A stretch of 64,000 nt of DNA from positions 582,103 through 646,102 of the forward strand of contig NZ_PEAY01000003.1 of the NCBI RefSeq assembly GCF_002807665.1, written 5' to 3'. The DNA is from Neoalteromonas facilis (GTDB lineage Bacteria; Pseudomonadota; Gammaproteobacteria; Enterobacterales; Alteromonadaceae). The position numbers were made by a program, and so were the translations under genes. The notes below the pieces were generated by a model that was given only the letters and a program-made list of their open reading frames with translations, was not told the DNA's origin and ran no database searches. Shown piece after piece: positions 36,335-46,832 of the stretch. Every line of letters starts with the position of its first letter. Positions within the stretch are counted from its first letter, which is position 1.

Positions 36335-36598
36335 TTAAGCTAGCGCTTTAATTTGTGCAGCTAGGCGGCTCTTATGACGAGCAGCTTTATTCTTATGGAT
36401 CAAACCACGTGCAGCCATGCGGTCTAGAATCGGCTGAGCCGCCACGAACGCAGTTTGTGCAGCGGCTTTATCGCCAGCTTCAATAGCCGCAACAACTTTT
36501 TTCAAGCTGGTGCGAGTCATGGAGCGACGACTGGCGTTGTGCTGACGACGCTTTTCGGCCTGGATGGCACGTTTCTTAGCAGACTTAATGTTAGCCAA
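36335..36598 (-). CDS. rpsT: 30S ribosomal protein S20
   Basis: S20, 87 residues, exactly the E. coli length, binding 16S rRNA. It begins [21 protein letters not shown] and ends in the Lys/Arg/Ala-rich helix [13 protein letters not shown]. The start codon is TTG, as in E. coli, where the rare UUG is linked to S20 autoregulation; the same may hold here. Shine-Dalgarno GGGAG is well placed. A sigma-70 promoter lies upstream at 36639-36667. Single-gene unit. Confidence 0.98.
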   Translation of the reverse strand: MANIKSAKKRAIQAEKRRQHNASRRSMTRTSLKKVVAAIEAGDKAAAQTAFVAAQPILDRMAARGLIHKNKAARHKSRLAAQIKALA

Positions 36599-36638
36599 GG
36601 TGTAACTCCCAAAAAACAGGTAAAAATTAAGGGTGCGG

Positions 36639-36667
36639 ATTGTGCCTATTCAAGCGCCTAAAGTCAA
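36639..36667 (-). promoter_or_regulatory. Predicted rpsT promoter
   Basis: On the minus strand TTGACT (36667-36662), 17-base spacer and CACAAT (36644-36639), followed by CCGCACCC. About 40 bases separate it from the TTG start. Confidence 0.65.
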
Positions 36668-36789
36668 CTGTTTTTAAGCGTGTCAGCTATCTTAGTATTT
36701 GTGTGCGGGAGATTAATGACACTGGTACAGTGGATGGGGTAATCTACACCACGATTAGTTGCATAACAGAATAAGCAAAAGGACGTATT

Positions 36790-37215
36790 ATGACTCTCAC
36801 TGTTGCAGACGTGATGACGACACCCGTTTTTTCCTTGTCTCCTGATACAACCTTGCATCATGCGCATAGCGTCACACGCGAGAAAGGCATCCGCCATTTG
36901 CCGATTGTCGATCCCAAATCTGACAAGTTGGTCGGTATTGTGACCCAAAAATCGTTGATTGCTAAAGTGTTTGGCTTAATGGCAACCTATGGTGGTGCGA
37001 AATTAGCTGAGCATGAAGCGGACACCAATATTATGGAAGTGGCGTTGACCGACTTTGATACGGTTAAAGCCAGTGATGATGTCAAGAGCGTGGCGTCCTT
37101 CTTTTTACAGAATAAACACGGTTGCTTGCCCGTTGTCGATGAAGAGCATCGTGTGATTGGCATGTTGACCTCATCAGACTTTGTCAAACTGGCAATTAAA
37201 TTGTTAGCCGAGTAA
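36790..37215 (+). CDS. Tandem CBS-domain protein
   Basis: A 141-residue protein made almost entirely of two CBS domains. The first starts at VADVMTTPVFSLSPDTTLHHA and ends GIVTQKSLIAKVF; the second runs from IMEVALTDFDTVKASDDVKSV to GMLTSSDFVKLAIKLL. Paired CBS domains bind adenine nucleotides or similar ligands and act as sensors. No enzyme is fused, so the partner is unknown. Shine-Dalgarno AAGGACG. It lies between rpsT and murJ, 28 bases before murJ, and could share its transcript. Confidence 0.92.
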   Translation: MTLTVADVMTTPVFSLSPDTTLHHAHSVTREKGIRHLPIVDPKSDKLVGIVTQKSLIAKVFGLMATYGGAKLAEHEADTNIMEVALTDFDTVKASDDVKSVASFFLQNKHGCLPVVDEEHRVIGMLTSSDFVKLAIKLLAE

Positions 37216-37243
37216 ATTCATCTCCTGATCATAGGCATTAGCG

Positions 37244-38800
37244 TTGGCTTCAAAATTATTAAAATCCGGTATCATTGTCAGCGCAATGACTTTTATTTCA
37301 CGCGTGCTCGGTTTAGTCCGAGACGCCGTAGTTGCCCTTATTATGGGCGATGGAGCAGCTGCAGACGTCTTCTTCTTTGCGAATAAGATCCCCAATTTCC
37401 TCCGCCGTTTATTCGCTGAAGGCGCTTTTTCACAAGCTTTTGTACCGGTATTAACGGAAGTTCATCACAATGAAGACAACGCGCGTCAACGAGAGTTTGT
37501 CGCACAGGTCTCAGGCACACTAGGTGCAATCGTATTTGTCATTGCCATTTTAGGTGTCATTGGCTCCCCCGTATTGGCCGCGCTATTTGGCACCGGTTGG
37601 TTCCTTGACTACTTAAATCATCAACCGGATGGGGCGAAGTTCGAGCTTGCATCGACGATGCTCAAGATCACATTTCCTTATATTGCCTTCATCTCACTCG
37701 TGGGGGTATCAGGCGCGGTATTAAACACGATTAATCGTTTTGCCGTGGCGGCTTTCACGCCAGTACTGTTGAATATTTGTATCATTCTGTGTGCGTGGTA
37801 TTTGTCTCCCCACTTAGAGCAGCCCGCTTTTGCCCTTGCGTGGGGGGTGTTTATTGGCGGTATTGTTCAGCTTTTATTTCAACTACCCTTTTTATATCGC
37901 GCGGGTTACTTAGTGAGGCCGCGTTGGGGCTGGAACGACCCTGGGGTGGTGAAAGTTCGCAAATTGATGATCCCAGCCTTGTTTGGTGTGAGTGTTAGTC
38001 AAATTAACCTGTTATTGGATACGCTTATCGCGAGCTTTCTGGTGACGGGGTCAATCAGTTGGCTTTATTATTCTGATCGTTTGTTAGAGTTCCCACTCGG
38101 ACTCTTTGGCATAGCGATCGCAACCGTTATTTTACCCGCGCTGTCCCGTGACCACGTGAGCAAGAACGCTGTACAGTTTGCGAATAATATGGATTGGGCT
38201 GTGCGTATGGTGTGCTTGCTGGGGATACCTGCTGCGACTGGATTATTTGTTTTGGCTGAGCCGATTTTGACCGTTATTTTCCAGCGTGGTGCATTCACAG
38301 CTGAAACTGCGTATATGGCATCTTTAAGCCTCATGGCGTACTCAACGGGCTTACTGAGCTTTATGCTTGTGAAAGTTCTGGCGCCAGGATACTTCTCTCG
38401 TCATGATACTAAAACGCCGGTGAAGTTTGGGATCTGGAGCATGGCGGCAAATATGGTATTTAATATCATTCTGGCTATACCCTTTGGTTACATTGGTTTA
38501 GCGCTTGCTACCAGTCTGTCCGCTACGTTAAACGCCGCTTTGTTATATTGGGCATTGTCTTCTCAAGGCGTGTTCAAGTTGTCTCCCCACACATTATGGT
38601 TCGTCTTGAGAGTCTTTATCGCGGCTATTGGGATGGCTTTATTTGTACTTTGGCGCCCTGAGTTAGATTGGTCTTTGATGGCTGAAATGCAGCGAATAGG
38701 TTGGTTGGCAGAAAGAATTGTCACTGCTGGATTAGTGTTCTTTGCTGGATTATTGCTGATGGGGATCCGTCCTCGCCATATTCGCCATGGTAATGCGTAG
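37244..38800 (+). CDS. murJ: Lipid II flippase MurJ
   Basis: MurJ, 518 residues (E. coli 511), a MOP-superfamily inner-membrane protein with about 14 transmembrane helices that flips lipid II for peptidoglycan synthesis. It begins with the family signature SGIIVSAMTFISRVLGLVRD and has DVFFFANKIPNFLRRLFAEG, whose arginines line the central cavity. The start is TTG at 37244, giving MASKLLKSG, the expected family N-terminus; the ribosome-binding site (TAGG) is weak. It is followed by its neighbour ribF, which has its own promoter. Confidence 0.96.
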   Translation: MASKLLKSGIIVSAMTFISRVLGLVRDAVVALIMGDGAAADVFFFANKIPNFLRRLFAEGAFSQAFVPVLTEVHHNEDNARQREFVAQVSGTLGAIVFVIAILGVIGSPVLAALFGTGWFLDYLNHQPDGAKFELASTMLKITFPYIAFISLVGVSGAVLNTINRFAVAAFTPVLLNICIILCAWYLSPHLEQPAFALAWGVFIGGIVQLLFQLPFLYRAGYLVRPRWGWNDPGVVKVRKLMIPALFGVSVSQINLLLDTLIASFLVTGSISWLYYSDRLLEFPLGLFGIAIATVILPALSRDHVSKNAVQFANNMDWAVRMVCLLGIPAATGLFVLAEPILTVIFQRGAFTAETAYMASLSLMAYSTGLLSFMLVKVLAPGYFSRHDTKTPVKFGIWSMAANMVFNIILAIPFGYIGLALATSLSATLNAALLYWALSSQGVFKLSPHTLWFVLRVFIAAIGMALFVLWRPELDWSLMAEMQRIGWLAERIVTAGLVFFAGLLLMGIRPRHIRHGNA

Positions 38801-38819
38801 AATAAAACCGCTACAGTAA

Positions 38820-38848
38820 TTGGTATTCAATTCAAGGTCGTTTATAAT
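38820..38848 (+). promoter_or_regulatory. Promoter of the ribF-ileS-lspA-fkpB-ispH operon
   Basis: TTGGTA (38820-38825), 17-base spacer and a perfect TATAAT (38843-38848), then a GC-rich CGCGAG. It lies 55 bases before ribF. Confidence 0.7.
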
Positions 38849-38903
38849 CGCGAGCTTTGTTTAAACTCCCGCTTAGAACAGAGCAGTTAATTGAGGGCAG
38901 TAC

Positions 38904-39833
38904 GTGGAACTGGTGCACGGCGTACACAATTTGCGAGAACGGCATAAAGGGTGCGTATTAACCATTGGTAAATTCGATGGTGTGCATTTAGGTCATCAGG
39001 CTGTGTTGAAACAGCTAATTGAGCAAGCTCGTGCTCGCCAATTACCGGCCACCGTGATGGTATTTGAACCTCAGCCAGAAGAAGTATTTATGCCTTCGTC
39101 AGCGCCTGCTCGATTGAGTACGTTGAGGGATAAGTATCAAGCGCTTGAAGCGCTTGGCATCGACCGTCTTATCTGCGTTAAGTTTAATCATGATTTTGCG
39201 GGTCAGTCGCCGCAAACGTTTACCCAAGATTTATTAGTCAATAGGTTGGGTGTAAGGTTTTTGGTCGTTGGCGATGACTTTCGCTTTGGCAAAGGTCGCG
39301 CAGGCGATTTTGCCATGTTGGTCGACGCCGGGCAGCAAAATGGTTTTTCGGTAGTTAACACGAAAAGTTTATTGCTGGCCAAATGTCGTGTGAGTTCGAC
39401 AGCGATACGTGAAGCCCTCGAACGCAGTGAATTTTCATTGGCTGAATCGATGTTAGGGCGCCCATTTACGATATCTGGGAAAGTCATACACGGTGAAAAG
39501 CTCGGCAGAACTATCGGCTTTCCAACGGCAAATGTATTACTTAAACGCCTCAAAAGCCCCATTTCAGGTGTTTTTGCGGTGCATGTGCGTATTGAAAATA
39601 CGCTTTATGCGGGAGTTGCCAACATAGGTCATCGACCTACTGTAGACGGTACACGAGCGCAACTTGAAGTGCACGTGTTTGATTTTGCTCACAATTTGTA
39701 TGGTAAACGTATCAATGTAATACCTATTGCCAAGTTGCGAGAAGAACAGAGATTTGCGTCTTTTGACGCGCTTAAACAACAAATTATCCAAGATGCTGAA
39801 CAGGCCAAAACCTTGTTAGCATCGACTATTTAA
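38904..39833 (+). CDS. ribF: Bifunctional riboflavin kinase/FAD synthetase
   Basis: RibF, 309 residues, makes FMN from riboflavin and FAD from FMN. The N-terminal adenylyltransferase domain has GKFDGVHLGHQ and later DDFRFGKGRAGD and STAIREALE. The C-terminal kinase domain has GEKLGRTIGFPTANV and the NIGHRPTVDG region. The start is GTG behind GAGGG; the N-terminus MELVHGVHNL matches the family. First gene of the ribF-ileS-lspA-fkpB-ispH operon; 21 bases separate it from ileS. Confidence 0.97.
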   Translation: MELVHGVHNLRERHKGCVLTIGKFDGVHLGHQAVLKQLIEQARARQLPATVMVFEPQPEEVFMPSSAPARLSTLRDKYQALEALGIDRLICVKFNHDFAGQSPQTFTQDLLVNRLGVRFLVVGDDFRFGKGRAGDFAMLVDAGQQNGFSVVNTKSLLLAKCRVSSTAIREALERSEFSLAESMLGRPFTISGKVIHGEKLGRTIGFPTANVLLKRLKSPISGVFAVHVRIENTLYAGVANIGHRPTVDGTRAQLEVHVFDFAHNLYGKRINVIPIAKLREEQRFASFDALKQQIIQDAEQAKTLLASTI

Positions 39834-39854
39834 CACAATTGGAACCATAGACGC

Positions 39855-42665
39855 ATGAGTGACTACAAAGCCACCTTAAACTTGCCTGATACTTCGTTCC
39901 CGATGCGCGGTAACCTTGCGCAGCGAGAACCTGAAATGCTCAAAAAATGGCAGCAGAAGGACTTGTATGCAAAGATCCGAGCAGCCAAGCAAGGTAAGAA
40001 GCCTTTTATTTTGCACGATGGCCCTCCTTACGCGAACGGCAATATTCATATCGGTCATGCGGTTAATAAAATTCTTAAAGACATTATTGTTAAATCAAAA
40101 ACGTTAGCGGATTTTGATTCACCATATGTACCGGGATGGGATTGTCACGGCCTTCCGATTGAGTTGATGGTTGAGAAAAAGGTAGGTAAACCAGGCCACA
40201 AAGTTTCAACCGCTGAATTTAGACAAAAATGCCGTGAATATGCACAAAAGCAAATTGATGGTCAGTTAGCGGATTTCGTTCGATTAGGCGTGTTCGGTGA
40301 CTGGGATAATCCTTATAAAACCATGGATTTCCAATCTGAAGCGAACATTATTCGTGCGTTATCAAAAATCGTCGAAAATGGTCACGTTGAGAAAGGCTTC
40401 AAACCCGTGCATTGGTGTACAGATTGTGGCTCTGCATTGGCTGAAGCTGAAGTTGAATATAAAGATAAGATTTCGCCAGCTATTGATGTTGCATTTCCTG
40501 TCGTTGATCAAAGCGCTCTTGCTGGAATATTCGGTGTCGCAGAAGACACAACCGCTCAGGCCGCGTTAGTTATCTGGACGACAACGCCATGGACAATTCC
40601 TGCAAACCGTGCAGTGTCACTACACCCTGAATTGCCTTATGCGTTGGTTAACATGACCATCGCAGGAAAGGTTCACAGCTTGATCCTTGCTGAAGACTTG
40701 GTTGAAAGCTGTGCTCAACGTTATGCGGCGGATGATGTTGAAATTGTTGCCACTACGTCGGGTCAGTCACTAGAGCGAGTTCAATTGCAACACCCTCTAT
40801 TAGATATACAGGTGCCGGTGATCCTCGGTGAACATGTTACAACCGAATCAGGTACCGGCTGTGTTCACACTGCACCAGCACACGGTGTTGACGACTTCAA
40901 CGTGGGTAAGCAATACGATATTGAAGTGTATAACCCAGTGGGTGGGAATGGTGTGTATTTACCGGGTACTCCTCAGTTTGAAGGTATGCACGTTTTTAAA
41001 GCGAACGACGCTATCATTGAAGCGTTAGAGGCCTCAGGCAACTTGCTTTTGAATGTTAAGTACGAGCACAGTTATCCACATTGCTGGCGACATAAAACGC
41101 CGATAATTTTCCGTGCAACGCCGCAGTGGTTTGTGAGCATGGACAAAAAACATTTACGTAAAGATTCAATTGATGAGATTCATAAAACTCAATGGATCCC
41201 GGCATGGGGCGAAAGCCGCATTGAAAGCATGGTGGAAGGCCGTCCAGATTGGTGTATATCACGTCAGCGTACATGGGGCGTACCAATTCCACTATTTATT
41301 CACAAAGTCAGCGGTGAATTACACCCTGAGTCAACGCGTATTATGGAAACGGTTGCACAAGCCGTAGAGAAGACTGGTATTCAGGCGTGGTGGGATCTGG
41401 CTGATGAGGATCTACTAGGCGCTGATGCAGGAGATTACGAAAAGGTTACAGATACGTTGGACGTATGGTTTGACTCAGGCGTAACGCATTACTTTGTGGT
41501 CGACTGCCGTGATGATTTGCCAGCCGGTGCAGATTTGTACCTGGAAGGTTCGGACCAACATCGTGGTTGGTTTATGTCTTCGCTGATGTCTTCCGTCGCT
41601 ATGCACGGTCATGCACCCTATAAGCAAGTGTTAACCCACGGGTTTACAGTTGATGCTGATGGTAAAAAAATGTCCAAGTCGTTGGGTAATGTTGTGTCAC
41701 CGCAGGATGTGACCAACAAGTTGGGGGCGGATATTCTGCGCCTTTGGGTGGCATCAACAGATTATCGCAGTGAAATCGCTGTGTCAGATGAGATCTTGAA
41801 GCGTTCAGCTGATGCCTATCGTCGTATCCGTAACACAGCACGTTTCTTGTTAGCGAACTTAAACGGATTCGATCCGGTTAAAGATAAAGTAGCCGTGGCG
41901 GATATGGTGGCCCTTGATCAATGGGCTGTTCAACGCGCCGTTGATGTACAGAAGAACATTGCTGATGCTTATTCAAGATATGACTTGTTAGAAGTTACGC
42001 AAGCTCTGATGCAGTTTTGTTCAATTGAGATGGGCAGTTTCTATCTTGATATTATCAAAGACCGTCAATACACCGCGAAAGGTGATGGTCATGCAAGACG
42101 TTCATGTCAAACCGCTTTATATCACATCGCCGAAGCACTGGTGCGATGGATGGCTCCAGTCATGAGTTTTACCGCGCAGGAAGTGTGGGAGGCAATGCCA
42201 GGTGAGCGCAATGAATTTGTATTCACAGAGACTTGGTATGAAGGTTTTGAATCGGTTGATATGCAATTTGACAATGCCTTCTGGCAATCCATTATGAAGG
42301 TTAAAACGGCAGTTAACCGATGTTTGGAAGGTGCTCGTAAAGACGGCAAGCTTGGCGGTTCATTAGAAGCGAACGTCACACTTTATGCGAGCAAAGAGCT
42401 CTCCGAGCAACTTGCAAAGCTGGGTGATGAATTGCGTTTTGTATTGATTTGCTCTAAAGCCGATGTGATAGAAGGCAGCTCCGAAGATGCTATTGAAACC
42501 GATGTGCCAGGCCTTCAAGTAGCGGTTAATAAAACGCAAGACACTAAATGTGTACGTTGCTGGCATTATACCGATGATGTTGGTCAAGATGCTGAGCATC
42601 CAGAATTGTGTGGGCGTTGTGTCAGCAATGTCGCGGGCGACGGTGAGGAACGTCAGTATGCCTAA
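39855..42665 (+). CDS. ileS: Isoleucyl-tRNA synthetase
   Basis: IleS, 936 residues (E. coli 938), a class I synthetase. The HIGH motif appears in [12 protein letters not shown] and the KMSKS motif in KKMSKSLGN. The CP1 editing domain (about 190-400), which removes Val-tRNA-Ile, contains [14 protein letters not shown] and the [16 protein letters not shown] site. A C-terminal zinc finger (CVRC with CGRC) is present. The stop codon overlaps lspA by eight bases, so the two are translationally linked. Confidence 0.98.
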   Translation: MSDYKATLNLPDTSFPMRGNLAQREPEMLKKWQQKDLYAKIRAAKQGKKPFILHDGPPYANGNIHIGHAVNKILKDIIVKSKTLADFDSPYVPGWDCHGLPIELMVEKKVGKPGHKVSTAEFRQKCREYAQKQIDGQLADFVRLGVFGDWDNPYKTMDFQSEANIIRALSKIVENGHVEKGFKPVHWCTDCGSALAEAEVEYKDKISPAIDVAFPVVDQSALAGIFGVAEDTTAQAALVIWTTTPWTIPANRAVSLHPELPYALVNMTIAGKVHSLILAEDLVESCAQRYAADDVEIVATTSGQSLERVQLQHPLLDIQVPVILGEHVTTESGTGCVHTAPAHGVDDFNVGKQYDIEVYNPVGGNGVYLPGTPQFEGMHVFKANDAIIEALEASGNLLLNVKYEHSYPHCWRHKTPIIFRATPQWFVSMDKKHLRKDSIDEIHKTQWIPAWGESRIESMVEGRPDWCISRQRTWGVPIPLFIHKVSGELHPESTRIMETVAQAVEKTGIQAWWDLADEDLLGADAGDYEKVTDTLDVWFDSGVTHYFVVDCRDDLPAGADLYLEGSDQHRGWFMSSLMSSVAMHGHAPYKQVLTHGFTVDADGKKMSKSLGNVVSPQDVTNKLGADILRLWVASTDYRSEIAVSDEILKRSADAYRRIRNTARFLLANLNGFDPVKDKVAVADMVALDQWAVQRAVDVQKNIADAYSRYDLLEVTQALMQFCSIEMGSFYLDIIKDRQYTAKGDGHARRSCQTALYHIAEALVRWMAPVMSFTAQEVWEAMPGERNEFVFTETWYEGFESVDMQFDNAFWQSIMKVKTAVNRCLEGARKDGKLGGSLEANVTLYASKELSEQLAKLGDELRFVLICSKADVIEGSSEDAIETDVPGLQVAVNKTQDTKCVRCWHYTDDVGQDAEHPELCGRCVSNVAGDGEERQYA

Positions 42666-43164
42666 TGTATTGAGAAATACCGGCTTACGCTTTCTCTGGA
42701 TCAGTATCGTTGTTTTCATTGTTGACCAGTGGACTAAAGTTACAGTTGTTGAGCAAATGGACTTATATCAATCGATCGAAGTGATGCCCTTTTTCAATTT
42801 GACCTACGTACACAATTACGGGGCCGCATTCAGTTTTTTGCATGATGCAGGCGGTTGGCAACGCTGGTTCTTTACCGCAATCGCAATAGGCATCAGTGCG
42901 CTGTTAATCTACTGGTTGAAACAGGTACCCAAGACACAACTAAGACTTCCCATCGCATTTACCTTCATTTTGGGGGGCGCGATAGGGAATGTGTATGATC
43001 GTTTAGTGCATGGCTACGTAATAGATTTTCTCGACTTTTATTATCAACAGTGGCACTGGCCTGCGTTCAATATTGCCGATAGCGCTATTTTCATCGGCGC
43101 CGCTTTATTGATTTTGGACATGCTATTGAGCAAAGACAATCAGGAGTCTGAAGCGACACCATGA
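42658..43164 (+). CDS. lspA: Lipoprotein signal peptidase (signal peptidase II)
   Basis: LspA, 168 residues, an aspartic peptidase of the inner membrane that removes lipoprotein signal peptides. Four membrane helices. Conserved motifs: [20 protein letters not shown], and the two catalytic aspartates in [18 protein letters not shown] and FNIADSAIF. The ATG at 42658 follows GAGGA inside the end of ileS. Longer starts within ileS have no support. The next gene, fkpB, overlaps it by four bases. Confidence 0.97.
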   Translation: MPNVLRNTGLRFLWISIVVFIVDQWTKVTVVEQMDLYQSIEVMPFFNLTYVHNYGAAFSFLHDAGGWQRWFFTAIAIGISALLIYWLKQVPKTQLRLPIAFTFILGGAIGNVYDRLVHGYVIDFLDFYYQQWHWPAFNIADSAIFIGAALLILDMLLSKDNQESEATP

Positions 43165-43622
43165 GCGAAGATACCATCAGAGAAAACAGCGAAGTGCTAA
43201 TGCACTTCGACCTCAAGTTAGAAGACGGTTCGGCGGCAGATAGCACGCGAGTCAACAATAAACCAGCCAAATTGGTGATGGGGGATGGCAGTTTAACCGC
43301 TAACTTTGAAGCATGTTTAATCGGCCTGAAAGAAGGTGACCGTAAGTCATTTACGCTTGCTCCAACGGACGCATTCGGCATGCCGAATCCGGATAATATT
43401 TATCACCTTGAACGCAGTCGTTTTCAATTGGAAGAGGGCGTACAAGAGGGTATGATTGTGGGGTTTGCGCAGCCAGATGGTAGCGAGTTACCCGGCATCA
43501 TCAGAAGTGTAGCAGGAGACTCTGTAACCGTTGACTTTAATCATCCATTGGCTGGTCAAACCGTTATCTTTGATGTCGAAATTTTAGCGGTCAGGAATCC
43601 TGAACCAACCTCATTGCACTAG
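43161..43622 (+). CDS. fkpB: FKBP-type peptidyl-prolyl isomerase FkpB (SlpA)
   Basis: A 153-residue SlyD-like FKBP isomerase. It begins with the beta strand [19 protein letters not shown], carries [20 protein letters not shown] and the inserted flap (about 70-125), and ends with [21 protein letters not shown], typical of FkpB/SlpA. It lacks the metal-binding tail seen in SlyD. Location between lspA and ispH is the E. coli arrangement. Translation is coupled to lspA through an ATGA overlap. Confidence 0.95.
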   Translation: MSEDTIRENSEVLMHFDLKLEDGSAADSTRVNNKPAKLVMGDGSLTANFEACLIGLKEGDRKSFTLAPTDAFGMPNPDNIYHLERSRFQLEEGVQEGMIVGFAQPDGSELPGIIRSVAGDSVTVDFNHPLAGQTVIFDVEILAVRNPEPTSLH

Positions 43623-43639
43623 ACATTACGGGGCATTAT

Positions 43640-44584
43640 ATGCAAATTCATCTCGCTAACCCTCGCGGCTTCTGTGCCGGCGTCGACCGTGCTATCACTA
43701 TCGTTGAACGGGCGTTAGAGCTTTTTCAACCACCTATTTATGTGCGTCATGAAGTCGTTCACAACCGTTTCGTGGTAGATGGCTTAAAAGCACGTGGGGC
43801 TATTTTCGTAGACGAAGTGGCTGAAGTGCCTGATGACAGTATCGTAATTTTCAGTGCTCATGGTGTATCACAAAAAGTCAGACAAGAAGCTGATGAGCGC
43901 GGCCTAAAAGTATTCGATGCCACATGTCCATTGGTGACGAAAGTGCATATGGAAGTCACCCGTGCCAGTAAGCGAGGCACAGAATGTATTCTTATTGGTC
44001 ACGCAGGGCATCCAGAAGTAGAAGGAACAATGGGGCAGTATCACAACCCACAGGGTGGTATTTATCTGGTTGAATCTATTGAGGATGTTGCTAAGTTAAC
44101 TGTTAAAGATACAGCTAATTTATATTATTGCAGTCAAACAACTCTGTCTGTTGATGATACAGCTGAGGTCATTGATGCACTGCGCGAGCGTTTTCCGATG
44201 ATAGAAGGGCCGCGTAAAGATGATATTTGCTATGCTACGCAAAATAGACAAGACGCTGTTCGTGAACTTGCTGCCGAGTGTGATGTCGTATTGGTTGTAG
44301 GGGCTCAAAATAGCTCTAATTCAAACCGATTACGTGAATTGGCCGAAAAAATAGGTTCCAAAGCGTATCTAATTGACGGTGCCTCGTGCATCAAAGTTGA
44401 CTGGCTCGACGGAGTTGAGCATATTGGTGTGACAGCGGGTGCCTCTGCGCCTGAAGTGTTAGTACAAGACGTAATTGAACGATTAAAAACGTTGGGAGCG
44501 ACATCAGCGACGGAACGTCAAGGAAGGGAAGAAAACGTGGAATTTGCAGTCCCTAAGGAACTAAGAGTTAAGCAAATCAGTTAG
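43640..44584 (+). CDS. ispH: 4-hydroxy-3-methylbut-2-enyl diphosphate reductase
   Basis: IspH, 314 residues, the last step of the non-mevalonate isoprenoid pathway, producing IPP and DMAPP. The three [4Fe-4S] cysteines occur in [20 protein letters not shown] and the GASCIKVDW region. Substrate-binding residues include [16 protein letters not shown] and NSSNSNRL. It closes the operon; a weak inverted repeat CCTGTAC/GTACAGG follows (about 44591-44620) without a T tract. Confidence 0.98.
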   Translation: MQIHLANPRGFCAGVDRAITIVERALELFQPPIYVRHEVVHNRFVVDGLKARGAIFVDEVAEVPDDSIVIFSAHGVSQKVRQEADERGLKVFDATCPLVTKVHMEVTRASKRGTECILIGHAGHPEVEGTMGQYHNPQGGIYLVESIEDVAKLTVKDTANLYYCSQTTLSVDDTAEVIDALRERFPMIEGPRKDDICYATQNRQDAVRELAAECDVVLVVGAQNSSNSNRLRELAEKIGSKAYLIDGASCIKVDWLDGVEHIGVTAGASAPEVLVQDVIERLKTLGATSATERQGREENVEFAVPKELRVKQIS

Positions 44585-44752
44585 TTAGTATTGCCTGTAC
44601 TGATGAGTTGAATCGGTACAGGTACTCTAGTTTTATACCTTTTGATTCCTCACTATAACCATCCATTGACACATTTACGCTATTGTCTGTCATGGCAACA
44701 AAGGCAATAGTGTTCGCTTAGTGCTCGTTTAAGTGAACTCAAGGATGACATT

Positions 44753-45403
44753 ATGGTGTTATATGCAGGTTTAAAAAGAAAAGACGTAAGGCCAGTAGGC
44801 GCTTCAGAAAGAGGCGTGGGCATGGTTGAAGTCCTAATTACCTTATTCATCCTTTCTGTAGGTTTACTCGGTGTTGCCTCTTTGCAATTTATTGGGTCGT
44901 TTGCCAATGCCGACGCGCTCAGTCGCACTCAGGCTGTGCTCGTTGCTCAGCAAATGAGCGAGCGTCTACGCGCCAGTGCTGTTTCGTCTACAGAGGGTGA
45001 TGGTCTCATTGTCAATAACGCTTACTTTGACACGACGCTGTACAACTTCGAAAATTTAAGCTGTGGTACTTCAGGCAATCCTTATCAGTGCCATTGTCTT
45101 GCGCATCCCGCCGCGATACCTGATTGCCGACAGAATCCCTGTACGGCGGCTGAAGTCGCCAGTTTCGATGCCTATGAAATGTCATGCGCAGCTGTTAATT
45201 CAAATCCATTAATCGAACTCGAACTCAGTTGTAATGACAATAATCTTGCAGACGCAGATGCCTGTAGTGTTGGTTCTCGCCACAGGGTCATCTTGGCTTG
45301 GCCTGTAGAAAGCTGGCAAGCCAATGACAGGGAGCTTAATCCCGATTGTTTGATTGGCCGCACTGGCGATCACGATTGTGTGATTGTAGAGGTGGTGCTA
45401 TGA
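44753..45403 (+). CDS. pilV: Type IV pilus minor pilin PilV-like
   Basis: A 216-residue minor prepilin. After a long leader (23 residues), the cleavage and methylation site is G/MVEVLITLFILSVGLLGVASLQ, with Glu at position 3 of the mature protein. The rest is a cysteine-rich pilin head (about eight Cys). It heads the pilV-pilW-pilX-pilY1-pilE operon, whose products form the priming complex at the pilus tip. The end overlaps pilW by four bases. An upstream TTGACA (44666-44671) may be part of the promoter, but no good -10 is seen. Confidence 0.88.
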   Translation: MVLYAGLKRKDVRPVGASERGVGMVEVLITLFILSVGLLGVASLQFIGSFANADALSRTQAVLVAQQMSERLRASAVSSTEGDGLIVNNAYFDTTLYNFENLSCGTSGNPYQCHCLAHPAAIPDCRQNPCTAAEVASFDAYEMSCAAVNSNPLIELELSCNDNNLADADACSVGSRHRVILAWPVESWQANDRELNPDCLIGRTGDHDCVIVEVVL

Positions 45404-46257
45404 AACGTCAGCAGGGTTTTACCCTTATCGAGATAATGATTTCGTTAACTCTGGGGTTAATCATTTCCGGCGCCATCATTCAAGTGATGGTGAGTAATTC
45501 AGTGACTGATAAACTTAACCGTGCGATAGCATCAGCCCAAGAGAGTGGCCGGTTTATTGTTAATCGCCTTCGCACTGACGTCATCATGGCGGGACGCTAC
45601 GATCCTTTGTCAGGTCAATTGGACAGAACAGTAGACGTCGTTACTGAAGCTGCATTTGTGCAAAACCACCCAATTCCTGTTCCTGGTGATTTCCCCGCGC
45701 GTCCTGCGCTAGGTGCTCTTGAAGGCGCTGCGGGCAGCAATGACACTTTGGTAGTAAGCCTACAAAGTGACAGGGATTGCAGAGGATATACGCTTGGTTA
45801 CAACAATGGTGCAGAGTTTCATGTGGTGAATGAGTATTTTATGGATGGCACTGAATTAAAGTGCAGAGGATTTGATGGGCGGTACTTGAGGGGACTAAAA
45901 GCCGCAGCAGGACACAATGGACACAATGCATTCACCTTGCTAGATGACGTACAAAGTTTTCAGGTCTTGTATGGAATTGCAGATGCAGATCTAGCAGGTG
46001 ATACGTCAGCGCGACCTGTGCAATTTATTCCCGCAGATGAACTCCCAGCAGCACTTGCGAATGATGGGCAGGTTGTAGCCGTCCGCATAGCGGTACTTGT
46101 GCAAGGTGATGGTGAAGTTAACTTAAGTGATTCTCCTTCATTTGTGTTGCTCGGCGGTGACCCTATTACACCTGGAACCGACAATATCTATAAACCATTT
46201 GAAATCACTATTGCCCTTCGCAATATGAAAAATTTTGTTCGGAGTATTGGCGTATGA
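45400..46257 (+). CDS. pilW: Type IV pilus minor pilin PilW-like
   Basis: A 285-residue minor prepilin from the ATG at 45400, placed in an ATGA overlap with pilV and behind GAGGTGG; earlier starts in the same frame lie inside pilV. Prepilin peptidase site MKRQQG/FTLIEIMISLTLGLIISGA. The large head domain (about 35-285) contains a beta-rich fold including DDVQSFQVLYGIADAD, typical of PilW. It overlaps pilX by four bases. Confidence 0.9.
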   Translation: MKRQQGFTLIEIMISLTLGLIISGAIIQVMVSNSVTDKLNRAIASAQESGRFIVNRLRTDVIMAGRYDPLSGQLDRTVDVVTEAAFVQNHPIPVPGDFPARPALGALEGAAGSNDTLVVSLQSDRDCRGYTLGYNNGAEFHVVNEYFMDGTELKCRGFDGRYLRGLKAAAGHNGHNAFTLLDDVQSFQVLYGIADADLAGDTSARPVQFIPADELPAALANDGQVVAVRIAVLVQGDGEVNLSDSPSFVLLGGDPITPGTDNIYKPFEITIALRNMKNFVRSIGV

Positions 46258-46817
46258 GACAACAAGGCTTAGTACTCGTATTTGCACTGCTTATTTTGCT
46301 TTCGCTGACTATTTTGGGAGTAGCGTCTGTTTCAAGCAGCTTGATGCAAAGTAAAATGGCGACCTCGATGGAAACCTCTTCGCTAGCATTCGATGCAGCG
46401 GAAGCCGCTATTGCCGGGGTCGTATTTGAATCAGAAGATGAAATTCTACTAACAGACCCGAATTTGACTGATCCACTCTCGGATGCTCGTCAGGGCAACA
46501 TTTTTGATCCTACCGTCCAGACGATGAGTTGCTATGAAAACGCCACATGGACCAATCGCACTGTGACTCAAGCGGGTTTGATTACGGGTAATAATCATAA
46601 CGCTGCTGGATTATTTGATAGTCGCCCAGCCATCAATAGTTGGTCGCGTACTGCGTTTGTGCGCGAGCAAGCTTGTCGAGGTTCTAGCAACGTCATTGGT
46701 GGCAGCAATATCAATTGTCATGTTTTTATCGTGCGCGGTTGCGGGCAGGTGGCTGGAAAACCCTATGCGGTAGCCAACAGCATGTCTGCATCAGTATTTG
46801 CGCCAGCCTCGCAATAG
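46254..46817 (+). CDS. pilX: Type IV pilus minor pilin PilX-like
   Basis: A 187-residue minor pilin. The N-terminal hydrophobic helix QQGLVLVFALLILLSLTILG follows a very short leader, as in PilX proteins, whose Glu5 is often absent; none is seen here. The following SLMQSKMATSMETSSLAFDAAEAAI helix is characteristic of PilX/GspK-like pilins. The head has four cysteines. Overlaps pilW by four bases and is 15 bases before pilY1. Confidence 0.87.
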   Translation: MRQQGLVLVFALLILLSLTILGVASVSSSLMQSKMATSMETSSLAFDAAEAAIAGVVFESEDEILLTDPNLTDPLSDARQGNIFDPTVQTMSCYENATWTNRTVTQAGLITGNNHNAAGLFDSRPAINSWSRTAFVREQACRGSSNVIGGSNINCHVFIVRGCGQVAGKPYAVANSMSASVFAPASQ

Positions 46818-46832
46818 TGGGGAGGAGACCCT

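Noticed and set aside
44585-44752. CCTGTAC/GTACAGG repeat after ispH as a terminator and TTGACA as the pil promoter
   Set aside because: No T tract after the stem, and no acceptable -10 at 16-18 bases from TTGACA; left unassigned.
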